From Poa pratensis (Eukaryota; Streptophyta; Magnoliopsida; Poales; Poaceae), in contig CAMZMU010000071.1 in assembly GCA_947311845.1 (NCBI GenBank), forward strand, positions 24,498,805 to 24,562,804: a stretch of DNA of 64,000 nucleotides, given 5' to 3'. Below are positions 22,561 to 34,148 of this stretch, piece after piece. Numbering within the stretch: the first letter of the stretch is position 1; every line of letters starts with the position of its first letter. Both the position numbers and the translations under genes were made by a program. Under the pieces are notes generated by a model. The model saw only the letters and a list, made by a program, of their open reading frames with translations, was not told the DNA's origin and did not search any database.

Positions 22561-23484
22561 GTTAGGTTATCCCTAGTGGCAACAGCACATCCGCAAGCTT
22601 AGAAGTTGCTGTCACTCTCCCAGATTACCGGAGGCATGAACCCACTATCTAGCATAAATACTCTCTCTTGGAGTTACAAGCATCTACTTGGCCAAAGCAT
22701 CTACGAGTAACGGAAAGCATGCAAGATCTTAAATAACATAGGGCATATATTGATAATCAACTTGACATAGTATTCAATATACATCGGATCCCAGCAAACA
22801 CAACATGTAGCATTACAATAATATGATCTTGATCATGTAGGGCGGCTCACAAGATCTAAACATGATGGCACAAATTGGAGAGACAACCATCTAGCTACTG
22901 CTATGGACCCGTAGTCCAAGGATGAACTACTCACGCATCACTCCGGAGGCAGGCATGGCGATGTAGAAGCCTCCGGTGATGATTCCCCTCTCCGGCAGGG
23001 TGCCGGGAAGAGGTTCTGGACCCTCCCGAGCTAGGGTTGACGGCGGCGGCGTCTCTGGAACTTTTCGTGGATATTGGCTCAGGCACTTAGGGTTTTCGCG
23101 TCGGGGGGAATAAGTAGGCGAAAGGGCGGTGGCTGGAGAGCCCCGAGGGGCCCACACCACCCTAGGGCGTGGCAGGAGGGGGCCCGCGCCCTAGGTGCGT
23201 GTGGCCACCTCCTGGCTCTCCTCTGTTGCTCCTTTGGTCCATCAGGTGTGTTCTGGTAAAATAGGGACCTCCGTGAAGTTTCGTCCAATTCCGAGAATAT
23301 TTCCAGACTAGCTTTTATGGAATACAAAAACAACAGAAAACAGGAACTGGCACTTCGGCATCTTGTTAATAGGTTAGTCCCAAAAAATGTATAAAAGTGA
23401 TATAAAGTAGATGCAAAACATGTAGCAATTGGTATAAAACAAGCATGGAACATAAAAAATTATAGATACGTTTGAGACGTATCA
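22561..23484 (-). repeat. 5' half of a solo LTR (inverted part)
   Basis: Read on the minus strand it starts TGATACGTCTCAAACG at 23,484 and follows the solo LTR at 54,741-55,650 to about GGGATAACCTAAC, where it stops abruptly against NMCP-like coding sequence. The 5-bp target copy CATCT is at 23,485-23,489. The 3' half lies at 60,541-61,198. Confidence 0.85.
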
Positions 23485-24289
23485 CATCTCTCAAACCAAA
23501 TATACCCAAGACATGCTCAAGAGGTTCAATATGCACAATGCTAAGGGGAAGCGGTTTCCCATGGACACCAAATGCCATCTTGCACTTAACCACGACGGTA
23601 TCGATGTTGATCAAAAACTTTATCGCTCTATGATTGGTTCTTTGCTTTATCTTTGTGCATCTAGACCCGATATTGTGTTGAGTGTAGGGGTGTGTGCAAG
23701 GTATCAAGCTGCTCCTAAAGAAAGCCACATGGTGGCGGTCAATAGAATCCTTTGATATTTGGTTGATACCCCAAGGTTTGGTTTGTGGTACCCAAAGGGC
23801 ACTAATTTCTCTCTTGCCGGGTACACGGACTCGGATTGGGCCGGTTGCATGGATGATAGGAAATCAACTTCCGGGGCATGCCAATTTCTTGGTAGGTCCT
23901 TGGTGAGTTGGTCTTCTAAGAAGCAAAATTGTATATCTCTATCCTCCGCCGAAGCCGAGTATGTGGCGGCCGCTAGTGCATGCACTCAATTGTTATGGAT
24001 GAGGCAAACTTTAAAAGAATATGGTGTCAATTGTGACAAAGTGACTCTTTTATGTGACAATGAAAGTGCTATCAAGATTGGCCACAATCCGGTGCAACAC
24101 TCAAGAACGAAGCATATTGAGATTCGTCATCATTTCATTCGGGATCATATTGCTCGTGGTGATATTGAGCTTGGCTATATTCCAACCAAAGATCAACTTG
24201 CCGACATTTTCACGAAGCCTCTTGATGAAGCAAGATTCACCTTTTTGAGGCATGAGCTAAATATCGTGGATTCTAGGAGCTTGACTTGA
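23485..24289 (+). pseudogene. Copia reverse transcriptase C-terminus and RNase H
   Basis: The frame runs TQDMLKRFNMHNAKG, then YRSMIGSLLYLCASRPDI, then a stop at 23,753-23,755 inside the ILRYL-type motif. It continues as GYTDSDWAGCMDDRKSTSG (RNase H first Asp), SSAEAEYVA, LLCDNESAI, KHIEIRHHFIRD and DIFTKPLDE, ending at 24,287-24,289. Apart from the stop it is well preserved. The catalytic reverse transcriptase residues belong to the other half (61.2-61.9 kb). Confidence 0.9.
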
Positions 24290-25489
24290 CCATCTTGCAT
24301 ACACACCTATGTTTTGACTATGTTTTTGGTTTAGGTGTAGGCATGGATATATGGGGAGTGCGGCCCTAATACATTGGACCATCCCTCCCCCCATTATGCC
24401 GACATTAAGAATTCATTTGCCTCTCTATATTCGTGCTATGAATTGTGAGCTTAAATGATGAGTAGTGGTTGTGAACCCAAGATACATCTTCGCGGTGTCA
24501 CGCCACATACACTCTTACATGGTGGCCTAGGCCACCGCCCTCCTCCTTATGAGGAGTTGATCTTATTTGGATCTTATTTGGGTGTTTTAGACCTTTCGCT
24601 TTGGGAGAGTGCTCAAATTTGGCCTTTCGTGTCGATTCTTGCATTTTTGGGCAAACTCTCTCTCTAGTTTCGAGTTCTATCCTAAGCCACAACCTTATCC
24701 TAAGCCACTCCGTCTCAAATACCTTTTATTTCATGCTCTCAACAAAGTTGATGGTCGGAACCGGTGACAAATTCGTTTTACGGCTACGATTGGAGTTTTA
24801 AAAAGTCTTTGCCCCTGGCACCGGTACTACCGGCCCCTGGAGTGGTACTACCGCTGGCTCGGGTGCCTCAGCCCCTTGCTAGCGCGTGGGACCGCTGCCC
24901 GGGCGTGCGGTTTTTCTCAGGATAAGGCTCAGGCGGATGGGTGAAAGTCAATCCTTTCACTTTCCCCATCCGCCCCTCTCTCTCCTCCCGTGAAACCGCC
25001 GCCGCCGGCCATCCTCACCGCCGGGACCGAGCTCCCCCGGCCGTGGATCTTGCACCCCCGGCCCCGGGACCTCTCGGGCATCTCTCCCTCCCTCGATCCT
25101 TTGCCATGAGCACCGGTAAGCTCTCTCCCTCTCTCTCATCTAGTTGATGGATGGAGATGACTAGATTGCTTCCCTCTTGGTGTTCTTGACAAATTGGTGC
25201 GGTAGAGATGCAATCTAGGATGCCTAGAACCCTGTGTATGAATCTTGTGAAGAATCTTTGGCTAGTTTTGTAGTTCTCCATCTAGATTTGTTGGATATGA
25301 CTATGGATGTTTTTCATGTTCCTCATTGAATGTATCACCATCTTGTGTCAAATCCAACCTTCCTAGATGTTGTACTCCCACCTAGCATTTGTTTCCTCCA
25401 AGTTGTGTTCACTCGTGTTCTTGGTTTCCTATTCGTGAAATATTTGTGTGTTACTCATCTCCATGCTTTCCTACCCATGCTATTCACAG
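24290..25489 (+). other. Spacer between Sirevirus pol and the extra frame
   Basis: No gene is visible. It contains a GGTACTACCG-type cluster at about 24,820-24,860 and a GC-rich leader with CTCTCTCC runs at 24,960-25,140. Confidence 0.6.
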
Positions 25490-27040
25490 GTGGTTCGAGT
25501 GGTTCTAAGTCTCGGGGCAAGAAACCTAGGGTTGACGAGTTGGACGAGGAGTTTGATCCCACAATGGAAGAGGTGTATGGTCCCCGGTCACCAAGAGCAA
25601 GAAGGCTGCTCCGAAGAAGAAAGTTGCAGGCAACAAGAGCAAGAACTTGACAGCTAGTGAAATGTCTGACAAAGATTACACTTCCTTGAGGAAAAGAGAT
25701 CCATATGCAGTTGATCGAGAAATTTGACACCTCAGTTTCGGGGCAACAATCCTTTCTTCTATACCCGCTTTCAAGAGGAGTGCTACAATGAGATACTTCA
25801 TCGCAAGCCCAATGACAATGTGCTAGAGCTGAGGTACATTGATATCCCTCACATGGAGAAAGCCAGAATACTTTGGAGAAGCCTTGTCTATGTGCCATGA
25901 GTTTGGGATTGTTCCTTTCATCACCCTCCAACAGAATTATGATGAAGCTCTAGTTTGCCAATTCCTTGCCACAGTCTATTTTGGCACCGAGGAGCCACGG
26001 TACATCACTTGGATGACTAAAGACAGGAAGCTCACCGCACTTTGGAGTGATATTGGCTCTATGCTTGGGTATGAAGATTTTGGTCCTCATTGGACCGATG
26101 CCCTCGACGACAAGTACTTTCGGGTTCATGTTGATCCAAGGCCCAAGCCCAAGGATGACCTTGCTCCTCTCTACTTTGGAAGTACACCGTTGGCAACTCG
26201 GAGGGTCTTTACCCTCCATATGAGATCATGCATCGCATTTACCGGGAAACCATCAACCCCAAGGTTGGAAATTTGATCAAATTCACAGCTACCTAGTTAC
26301 CTTGATGGTCATGACTCATCAATGAGATCCAAAGGGAAGAAATTGGATGTTATGGATTACCTTTGGAATGAGATATGGAACGTCACCATATTCAAGAAGA
26401 ATGCTTGCTTCGGCCCTCTCATCATGAAGATTATCCTTTGGAAGTGGGGCAAAGAGCTTCCCGCTGTGGGACTTAGTGACCCCAACACTTGGATCATCCA
26501 CAAGCCCAAGCAACTCCGTGTCAAAGATCATAGCGAGAAGACAAGGGTACCAAAACTGCTAGAGGCAAGGACAAGGGAGTTGTAGGTGATGAAGGCCCCT
26601 CTCGGGCTGCCAAGGAGAGTGGTTTCACTTGGATGGCTCGTCAAATGAAGAAAGTGTTTGGTATGACCAAGGCTCTTGAGAAGCGCTCGTGGGAACGTGA
26701 AGAGAAAGAGAAGCGTGCTCGTCAACTCGACATTCAACGTCGCCGTGAACTAGGTGAACAAGTTGCTTCCGGCTCGGAGAAGAACATTCCAACTTATGAA
26801 GAGTGGCAAGCGAAGAACTCCCAAGGGAAATCTTCACTTGGTCGGACTATGAAGATGTTGAAGAAGAAGTGTCCTCTCGTCGTCGCCCTCGCCCCTCAAG
26901 CACCGAGTGAACCCGGGACGTTAGCATCGGTTTCTCTCCTTTTTGGTGTCTTGATGCCAAAGGGGGAGAAACATCTATTAGGCTTCGAAGGGTTTTGCAT
27001 GGGAAGTTACAAGCTTTGCGTTTCTTGGTTGTTTTTATGA
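25490..27040 (+). pseudogene. Sirevirus extra frame downstream of pol (env-like/additional ORF), decayed
   Basis: A discontinuous coding stretch with at least four frame changes or stops. It begins GGSSGSKSRGKKPRVDELDEEFDP and continues through FGEALSMCHEFGIVPFITLQQ, FGTEEPRYITWMT, YEDFGPHWTDALDDKYFRV and LYFGSTPLATRRV. It ends in a charged helix (EREEKEKRARQL, GEQVASGSEKNIPTYEEW). Plant Sireviruses carry an additional gene in this place, often called env-like; I see no convincing signal peptide or membrane segment, so an envelope role is not supported here. Non-functional. Confidence 0.65.
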
Positions 27041-27317
27041 GCTTGTGAACTTGGTTTGTCGTTTTTATGTTGTGAACCTCGTTTGTTATGCATGGTGTGG
27101 ATCTAAACTTTTATTCCCATGCTTATGTTGTTATGCTCTATATTTTATCTTGCACGGTTTGTAAAATCTAGGGGGAGTGTTGATCCTATTTGTTGTGCAT
27201 TTGAGCATTCAAAAGCTATCCTTGAATATGCACACATATAGGGGGAGCTCCGTCTAAATTTTACAAATTGTTTGTGGCAAATCGTTGTATTGTCATCATC
27301 CACCAAAAAGGGGGAGA
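26959..27317 (+). other. Multiplied polypurine tracts
   Basis: AGGGGGAG occurs at about 26,960, 27,170, 27,240 and 27,310; the last lies directly before the 3' LTR. Repeated polypurine tracts upstream of the 3' LTR are a known Sirevirus trait. Confidence 0.8.
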
Positions 27318-27318
27318 T

Positions 27319-28604
27319 TGAAAGAGCATAATTTGCTCTTACTCATATTTTGGTGATGTTGACAATACAACATGTGCCCCTAACTCCTTGTTAAGTGTGA
27401 TCAGGTTTTGCAATCATCTCCGTTGATATCGCATCGAGAAAAGGAAGAGAAGGAGTTGTCTTTGGCTTCGGGCGGTAGTACCGCCCCTTCGGGCGGTAGT
27501 ACCGCTGGGTACTCTTTGCCAAAAGGCAGGCGGCAGTACCGCTCGCGGTACCGCCCAAAGGGGGTTCTGGCGACCATGTGCGGCAGTACCAGCGGTACTA
27601 CGGGGGTAGTACCGCTGGCTCAGGTTGGTCAGCGCTGGTGGTTGACCAGCTCAGCGGCAGTACCGCTCGCGGTACCGCTGAAAGGAGGTTCGGAAGGCCA
27701 TGTGCGGTACTACCGGCACTTCGGGCGGTAGTACCGCTCATGAGGATTCGAGGCGCAGTCAGCGCGCTGGTTTGACCGTGGCGCAGAAGGCGCCAGCGGT
27801 AGTACCGCCCGGCGCAGCGGTACTACCGCTGGCTCGGGAAAAAGGTCTCAACGGCCAGATTTTTGTGAGGGCTATTTAATGCCCTCCACCTACCTCCAGC
27901 TTGGTAGCTTGACCAAAACTTGAAGACTCCATTGCTGCAAGCTCAAGAATCACTAGATCTCCCAATCCCTCCACCCAAACTCGTTGATACTTGGAGGATT
28001 GAAGGAGAAGGCCCGGATCTACATCTTCACCAAGCCGTTCTTCATTTCCCCCTCATTTACTTGAGGGCCCCTTGGCTAGGATTTCCATTAGGAAAACCTA
28101 GCTTCTTGTTGATCTCACTTGTTGTCTTTTGTGTCTTTGTGACAGATTTGTAGCTGTTCGGGAGCCCCCAATCCTCTTGTGGGTTGTGCCCCGGATCGTT
28201 GTTGTAAGGGCTCCGGATTCCGCCTTGAAGGATTCCGATAGTGGAAGGTGAACCAAACCTTTGTGGTGCGGTTCATCGGAGAATAAGGTGACGCCTTTGT
28301 GGCGGTTGAGTTTTGACCTTCGTGGTAGCTCACACCTCTCCAACGAGACGTACTCCCCTAAAAAGGAGGAACTCGGGATTACATCCGTGTCTCCGTGTGC
28401 TTTCACTTCGGTTACTTCTATCCTTGTTTACCGTCTTTACTTAGTGTACCTTGCTTAGTTGCTAGCTTGTCATATAGGTAAATTTACCATAGTTGCATAT
28501 CTAGAGAATTTACCTTTTGTGTCAAGCCTAAATTTAAAAAGTACTAAAATTGAAGTAACACCTATTCACCCCCCCCCCCCTCTAGGTGTCATACGATCCT
28601 TTCA
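27319..28604 (+). repeat. 3' LTR of the Sirevirus
   Basis: 1,286 bp, TGAAAGAGC...CCTTTCA, starting right after the last polypurine tract. At 27,470-27,840 it carries many copies of the palindromic core CGGTAGTACCG and variants. A C-run and CTCTAGGTG lie near the right end, as in the solo LTR at 35,866-38,453 (reverse orientation). Confidence 0.88.
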
Positions 28605-31200
28605 AAGTTGACATATGCTAGACGCTGTAGCAACTCGTGCCAAGCTACCAGTCTGGGACCAACAAGATCTCTTCTGAACGTCACCGTTGGAGTGTTATCT
28701 GCCAACACTTGAGCGAGCGTATCGCTCTTGTGACATCCGAGGACTATATTATATAAAGCTAGATATTGTTCTCGGAGTGAGGTAGTTCCCAGCCACCTAT
28801 CCTCCCAGAACCTTATCACCGACCCATCCTTAATGGAGAAAGAACCATATGGAAAGAAGAATTTCTTCGTCGCCATTAGGCCTGCCCAAAAATGTGAATC
28901 ACCTGGTTTCCAAGAAACCTGTGATAACGCCTTTGAGCCTATGTATTTCCTCCTAAGAAGAGTTTGCCACACCCCATCTTCGGTGAGAAGCTTAAACAAC
29001 CACTTACCAAGTAGGGCTCTATTCTTGACCTGAAGGTCGTGAATCCCAAGACCACCATGGTCCTTAGGGCGGCACACTACATCCCATTTCGCAAGCCGAT
29101 ATTCCTTTTTTTTTTATTATCCCCTTGCCAAAAGAATCTAGATCGAAAGTAATCTAATCGATGCAAGACTCCCTTTGGTAAATGGAAAAAGGATATCATA
29201 TACAGTACCATATTAGTTAGGACTGAATTTATGAGAACAAATTTACCACCCAGGGATAGTAATTTTCCTTTCCAACTACTCAAACCTTTTTTGTAGTCTT
29301 TCCTCAACTTGCTTCCATTGAGCAATCGTTAGCCTCCTAAAGTGAATTGGGATGCCAAGATAACTTATTGGGAACTGGCCAAGCCCGCAGCCAAATAACT
29401 CAGCATATTGGGCAGCCTCATCCTGAGCATCGCCAAAGCAAAACACTTCGCTATTATGGAAGTTAATTTTTTGACTGGAAAGTTGCTCGGACGTTGACAA
29501 TATTAATTTCAAGTTTCTTGCCTTTTCCATGTCATGTTCCATAAAAAGAATTGTATCGTCAGCATATTGGAGAATGGATAATCCGCCATCCACTAGGCGC
29601 GGAACCACTCCAACAATTTGCCCATCCAATTTCGCGTGCTCAATGATTATGGCGAACATATCAGCAACTATATTAAATAATATAGGTGATAATGGATCGC
29701 CTTGTCTTAATCCCTTTTTCGTCTGGAAGTATCTACCAACGTCATCATTAACTTTGATGGCGACACTTCCTCCGAAAACAAAATTATGTATCATTGCACG
29801 CCACTTATCCGAAAAACATTTCATTCTGAGTGTTTGTTGTAGGAAAGACCATTTGACTTTATCATAAGTCTTTTCAAAGTCGATCTTTAAAATCACTCCA
29901 TTAAGCTTTTTCCGATGCATCTCATGAACTGTTTCATGTAAGATCACAATTCCACCAAGAATATTGCGACCTTGCATAAAAGCCGTCTGAGTGGGTCTCA
30001 CAACATGATCAGCCACCGAATTAAGCCTAATAGTAGCGGTTTTAGTGAATATTTTGAAGCTAACGTTTAGAAGAGAGATAGGTCTATATTGCTGAATCAT
30101 TTCTGCTCCATTAACCTTAGGCAACAAAATGATCTCACCAAAATTTAGGCGAAATAGTTCGAGTTGTCCAGCATACAAAGCATGAAACATCTCGATCAAG
30201 TCCGATTGGATTACGTCCCAAAAAGTTTGATAAAACTCAGCAGGAAAACCATCCGGACCCGGTGCTTTGTTGTGTTCCATTTGGAATACGGCCTTCTTCA
30301 CCTCCTCCTCAGAGTAAGGAGCTATCAGATGGGCGTTTTCCTGATCGGAAACTTGCGGAATATCATTTGTTTGGGATTCGTCGAGCGAGAAATTATCTGC
30401 ATCCGGCTCCCCAAACAAAATTTTATAGTACTTCGTGATGTAGGATTTGAGTTGCTCATGGCCTTCAATCGTACCCTCCTCTTGGATAAGAGAATGAATG
30501 AGTTTCTTTCTATGTCTGCCATTAGCTAAACTATGAAAGTATCTCGTATTCGAATCTCCTTCCAGGATAAATTGGGCGTTTGATCGTTGGTACCATTTAA
30601 TCTCTTCTTCACGAAGAAGGCCCGCCATTTCGGCATTAGATTGATTTTTTAGTTCAATCTCTTGCGTTGATAGCGGTCTAATTTCCGCAAAAGCCTCTAG
30701 TTCATCAATAATAGATGACAACCGAAGCTTCTCATTTTTTAGCTGGCCTACCATATGTCTAGCCCAACCCTTCAGGTGTTTACGCAATGCGCTTATTTTG
30801 TTATTCCACATTTGGATTGGGCTAGTGCCAGGCACCGATCTTTCCCACGCCATCTTAACCATTTCGAAAAAAAGTTCCCTATGTAACCAACCCAATTCGA
30901 ATTTGAATTGGCGTTTACAATGTTGATTAGGTGTTCCCGTGGTTAGAAGTATAGGTGCATGATCTGACAATGTCTCTATACGTTCGAGGGCCCGTACTGA
31001 GACCGTTGGGTATATAACTTCCCAATCTGAGTCCATCAATACACGATCCAACTTTTCGTATGTTGGCTCTGGGAGGCTATTAGCCCAAGTGTACTGCCTC
31101 CCAGTCGTCGACACCTTTCTTAGACTAAGGCTGTCAATTACAGCGTTGAATAAGAGAGGCCAACGGTTGTCAAATCTGCCTCTACTCTTCTCATGAGGTC
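28605..31200 (-). pseudogene. LINE ORF2: endonuclease end, reverse transcriptase, C-terminal region
   Basis: The largest frame (31,114-29,276, 612 codons, open further upstream) begins in the end of the APE-type endonuclease (LDRVLMDSDW; SDHAPI near residue 50). The reverse transcriptase follows: YRPISLLNVSFK near 341, DFEKTYDKVKW near 411 (Thr where Ala is usual), GLRQGDPLSP near 468 and YADD near 516. A frame change near 29,300 leads to GGKFVLINSVLTN (29,325-29,077), then another to GGLGIHDLQVKNRALLGKWLFK (29,077-28,605). The N-terminal endonuclease residues, zinc motif and RNase H are not present. Catalytic Asp residues are kept but the reading is broken, so non-functional. Confidence 0.9.
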
Positions 31201-31205
31201 TGTTT
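28605..31205 (-). mobile_element. LINE, 3' end cut off by the Sirevirus
   Basis: Minus-strand LINE running from about 31,205 (5' edge uncertain) to 28,605, where the Sirevirus LTR interrupts it. Its 3' tail is not in this part of the window and should lie beyond the 5' end of the Sirevirus. Confidence 0.8.
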
Positions 31206-31741
31206 ATTAGTTGAGCTGCAATTTAAGCATGGCTGAACTTTATACATGTACTTGTACTTTTTTTGAACTCACATACTTCTACTTGGGAGTTGGGAGATGC
31301 TATAGATAATTTACATTTCTATGTATTTCCCCATTCATTACATGTATATGACTTGGAGTGTTTTTTACCTCAGTCCATTACGTTTTCTAATCATCTGTCC
31401 ATGAAGTTCAACAAGAGGTTGACATCAGCAATAAAAACATCGACAGGCTCAGTGAAATTTGTCAATGATACTTTGTTGGTTGCAGTCAGTGACTTATTTT
31501 CTTGGTGCCACGGCCTGTTCCAACGAAATCGGTGGTTTGGATATTTTTTTGACCGTTTGTTAGATTGGATTAGTTTGAATGGATCAGCTGGTTTTGTTCG
31601 GCAGCTGGCTAGTTCTGTTCAGTTGGGCAGCTGATCTAACTAAACTAACTGCTAGTATATTTCCGTTGCATGCAGTGGCTCTATGCGGCTGGTCCGGCTG
31701 GATGCCTCCCATTTTCACGTCGCGAGCGAAGAAAAAGTTAA
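31206..31741. other. Unassigned stretch between LINE and MITEs
   Basis: AT-rich, with no frame I recognise. It precedes the MITE pair upstream of NMCP-like copy 3 and may include old promoter sequence of that copy, but I see no diagnostic motif. Confidence 0.4.
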
Positions 31742-32115
31742 GGGCATGTACAATAGTCTAGACGGTGACCGTCTGTAATACGCATCCATGTCACCTGTAG
31801 ATGGCCCTAAAGACAAGTGTCAAAAAAAAAAAAGATGGCCCTAAAGACAGCTAATACAGTGGGCTATCTTTTTGGTCGTTCATCGGTAGCAGTTAAAAGA
31901 ATATTTATTAGGCAATTAATTCTGGAGGGAGATGCGTCGATAGCCATACAATGGAGAAAGAGGCGTCTGTAGCGAGCGAATTAAGCGGAACCAGACCGTT
32001 TGGAAAATTACCGACAGACTCCCTCTCTCTCCACCCTCTCTCTCTCCTGTAATTGACAAAAAATCCTACGTGGAATCTGCTACAGACGGCTGCCGCAACA
32101 CCGCTGTACATGCCC
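31742..32115. mobile_element. Tourist-like MITE (374 bp)
   Basis: Ends GGGCATGTACAATAG and CTGTACATGCCC are inverted. The TAA duplication is at 31,739-31,741 and 32,116-32,118. GTCTGTA and CTACAGACGG subterminal motifs are shared with the next MITE. Confidence 0.8.
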
Positions 32116-32171
32116 TAAGCGTCAGGACGCTCAGGATTTTCCTAGCCCAACTGCCGATCGTCGACTTGTTA

Positions 32172-32498
32172 GGGCATGTACAGTAGTATCTAGTCAGCTG
32201 TCTGTAAGATGTGCTACGTAAGATTTTAACTGACGTGGATGAAACTCAGTTATGAGAGAGAAGAAGGGTGTGTGCAATTTAGCAGACGGTCTAGATCCTG
32301 AAAATCCGCTAGTTCTCGACGGCCTTTATCCCGTTGTACGCTTGGCCGTAGTCAATATGCAGTTACTTCAGCTTTTGATCGTGGAGAGTTACAGACGGCC
32401 AAACCAACACGCCATTGTACAGATAATTTTTCCTGCCATCTACAGGCGACGTGGAGGATTGTTACAGACAGCGGGTGTCTGAACCAATGTATATGCCC
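32172..32498. mobile_element. Tourist-like MITE (327 bp), same family
   Basis: Ends GGGCATGTACAGTAG and AATGTATATGCCC. The TTA duplication is at 32,169-32,171 and 32,499-32,501. It abuts the start of the conserved 5' exon region of copy 3 (AACACCGCGTGTCACGACC). Confidence 0.8.
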
Positions 32499-34148
32499 TT
32501 AACACCGCGTGTCACGACCTCTCTCCAGTCTCAGCCCTACCCCTCACCGGCTCGCTCTCCAGGCCTCCACCCCGCTCCTTCAAATTCCACCCCGCCGCCA
32601 CTGCCCCTCCCAGCGTCGCTCTGTACACCCCCTGCGACACCTTCCCTCTACGACGACATCAATCATCAATGGTGGAACGACGGTGACCCAGCAGCAGCGA
32701 CGACGGTGGCATGATCGACTGGCGACGTTGAGGACGGTGTCAACGGTATCCGTGGTACGTGCTACGTAGCTCCTGTTTTGCGCCTATATCGAATCATGCA
32801 GTGAATCTGGGGACCGAGTTCGAACCCCGATCTTGATCAATCGATTGGGATCAGGGTTCAGCGAGTCCTGTAGGTACGGTTAAGCAGTAGTTGTCAACCC
32901 CTGCTTTCGAAAATTACCAATAGTTAGTTGAGTGGTGAAGCGACTGCGAGGAATTGCTTATTTCAAACTATAGTAGGATGTTGGAATACATCTCAAACAA
33001 CCGTTTACTGGAGACATAGTTCTTAAGTTAGTTCTGAACTCCAGAACATTCAATACAGATACCAGATAATAACGAAACTACATGGACTAATGGAGTATCT
33101 AATATGACAGATTCATGGTTTCCACATGTCTTATTTTACTCACTGCTTATGCAGTGCCAACGAATCTGTGTCTCTTTTGTTTATTCACATCTTCACATTG
33201 CACCAAATCCTGAACTTCAGTTACATGGTGCTGAACAAACATAGCAGCTTGTTACTCAAACTTGTGTACCATGCTTTACTGACGGGAGAGTGAGTTGTTG
33301 GTTCTCCAAGAAACAATTGCAAATAAAGAACGGTGGGGTTCTCCAGTTCCATTGTAGATGACTGTTGTATAGTGGGGTTGTATCTTCTTCTAAATCATCC
33401 TGACTTGCATTGCAGGTTGAGATTGAAAGGCTCAGTCAGGAACAAGAAATGGCTTTGGAGAACAGAAAGTCTGAATTTGAAACTGAGTTAGAAGATTGGC
33501 ATTTGCTGGACAAAACAGAATTAACTCTCAGTGAGCAAGAATTGGCATTTGCTCAAAGGGACCAAAGTGTTGACCTTCGGCTTGCTGAACAAGCAGGGAA
33601 TACGCCTTATCAGGGAGATCAGCCGAGTTAAAAGAGGAGGAAAGAAAGCTCCTCTCTCATAGACAAGCATTACTCATTGAACTGCTAAAAGAAAAGGTGG
33701 AAATACAGAAGATGATATTAGATTTGGAGAAGGAAAAGGCTTTCTTTGAAGAGGTGAAGCGGGAAGCAATCCAAGCCCAGCAAGATCTTGCAATAACACA
33801 AGCAGAGAGAGACAGCGTGCTTACTTTGCAGATGCATCTTAAAGACGAAATTGACAATCTTAGAGCCCAACAAAAGGAGGTCATGGCTGATGCTGATTGG
33901 CTGCAAGCACAAAAAGAAAGGTTTGAGATTAACTGGGAGCTGATTGATGAAAAGAAAGAGGAGTTACAAAAGGAAGCTGCCAGAATAGCTGAAGAGCAAA
34001 GAGTACTAAGTGAGCATCTCAAGAATCAATCAGATATCATCAAACAAGAGAAGAAAAAATTGCGTGCCCAGTTCAAACGTAATTCAGAAACCCTCTCAAG
34101 AATCAATCAGATATCTTTTTTTTGAATTTATGAGTGAGCTTTATAGAT

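Larger units (their letters stand above)
23485..28604 (+). mobile_element. Sirevirus-type Ty1/Copia element, 3' half
   Basis: Contents in order: reverse transcriptase C-terminus and RNase H, a noncoding spacer, a decayed extra frame, four polypurine tracts and the 3' LTR. The extra frame downstream of pol and the multiplied AGGGGGAG tracts are hallmarks of Sireviruses (SIRE1/Maximus group). The left edge is the insertion point of the split solo LTR, and the missing 5' half matches 61,199-64,000. The right edge lies in a LINE; AAGTT follows the LTR at 28,605. Confidence 0.85.

Noticed and set aside
22561..23484. Separate truncated element unrelated to 60.5-61.2 kb
   Set aside because: The complementary target copies, the adding-up of lengths and the continuity of the Copia reading make two halves of one LTR the simpler explanation.
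33657..34022. Minus-strand Ser/Cys-rich frames opposite the coiled-coil exons (also 54,250-54,724 and 42,938-43,132)
   Set aside because: Antisense shadows of Glu/Lys-rich coding DNA; the same pattern appears opposite each copy.
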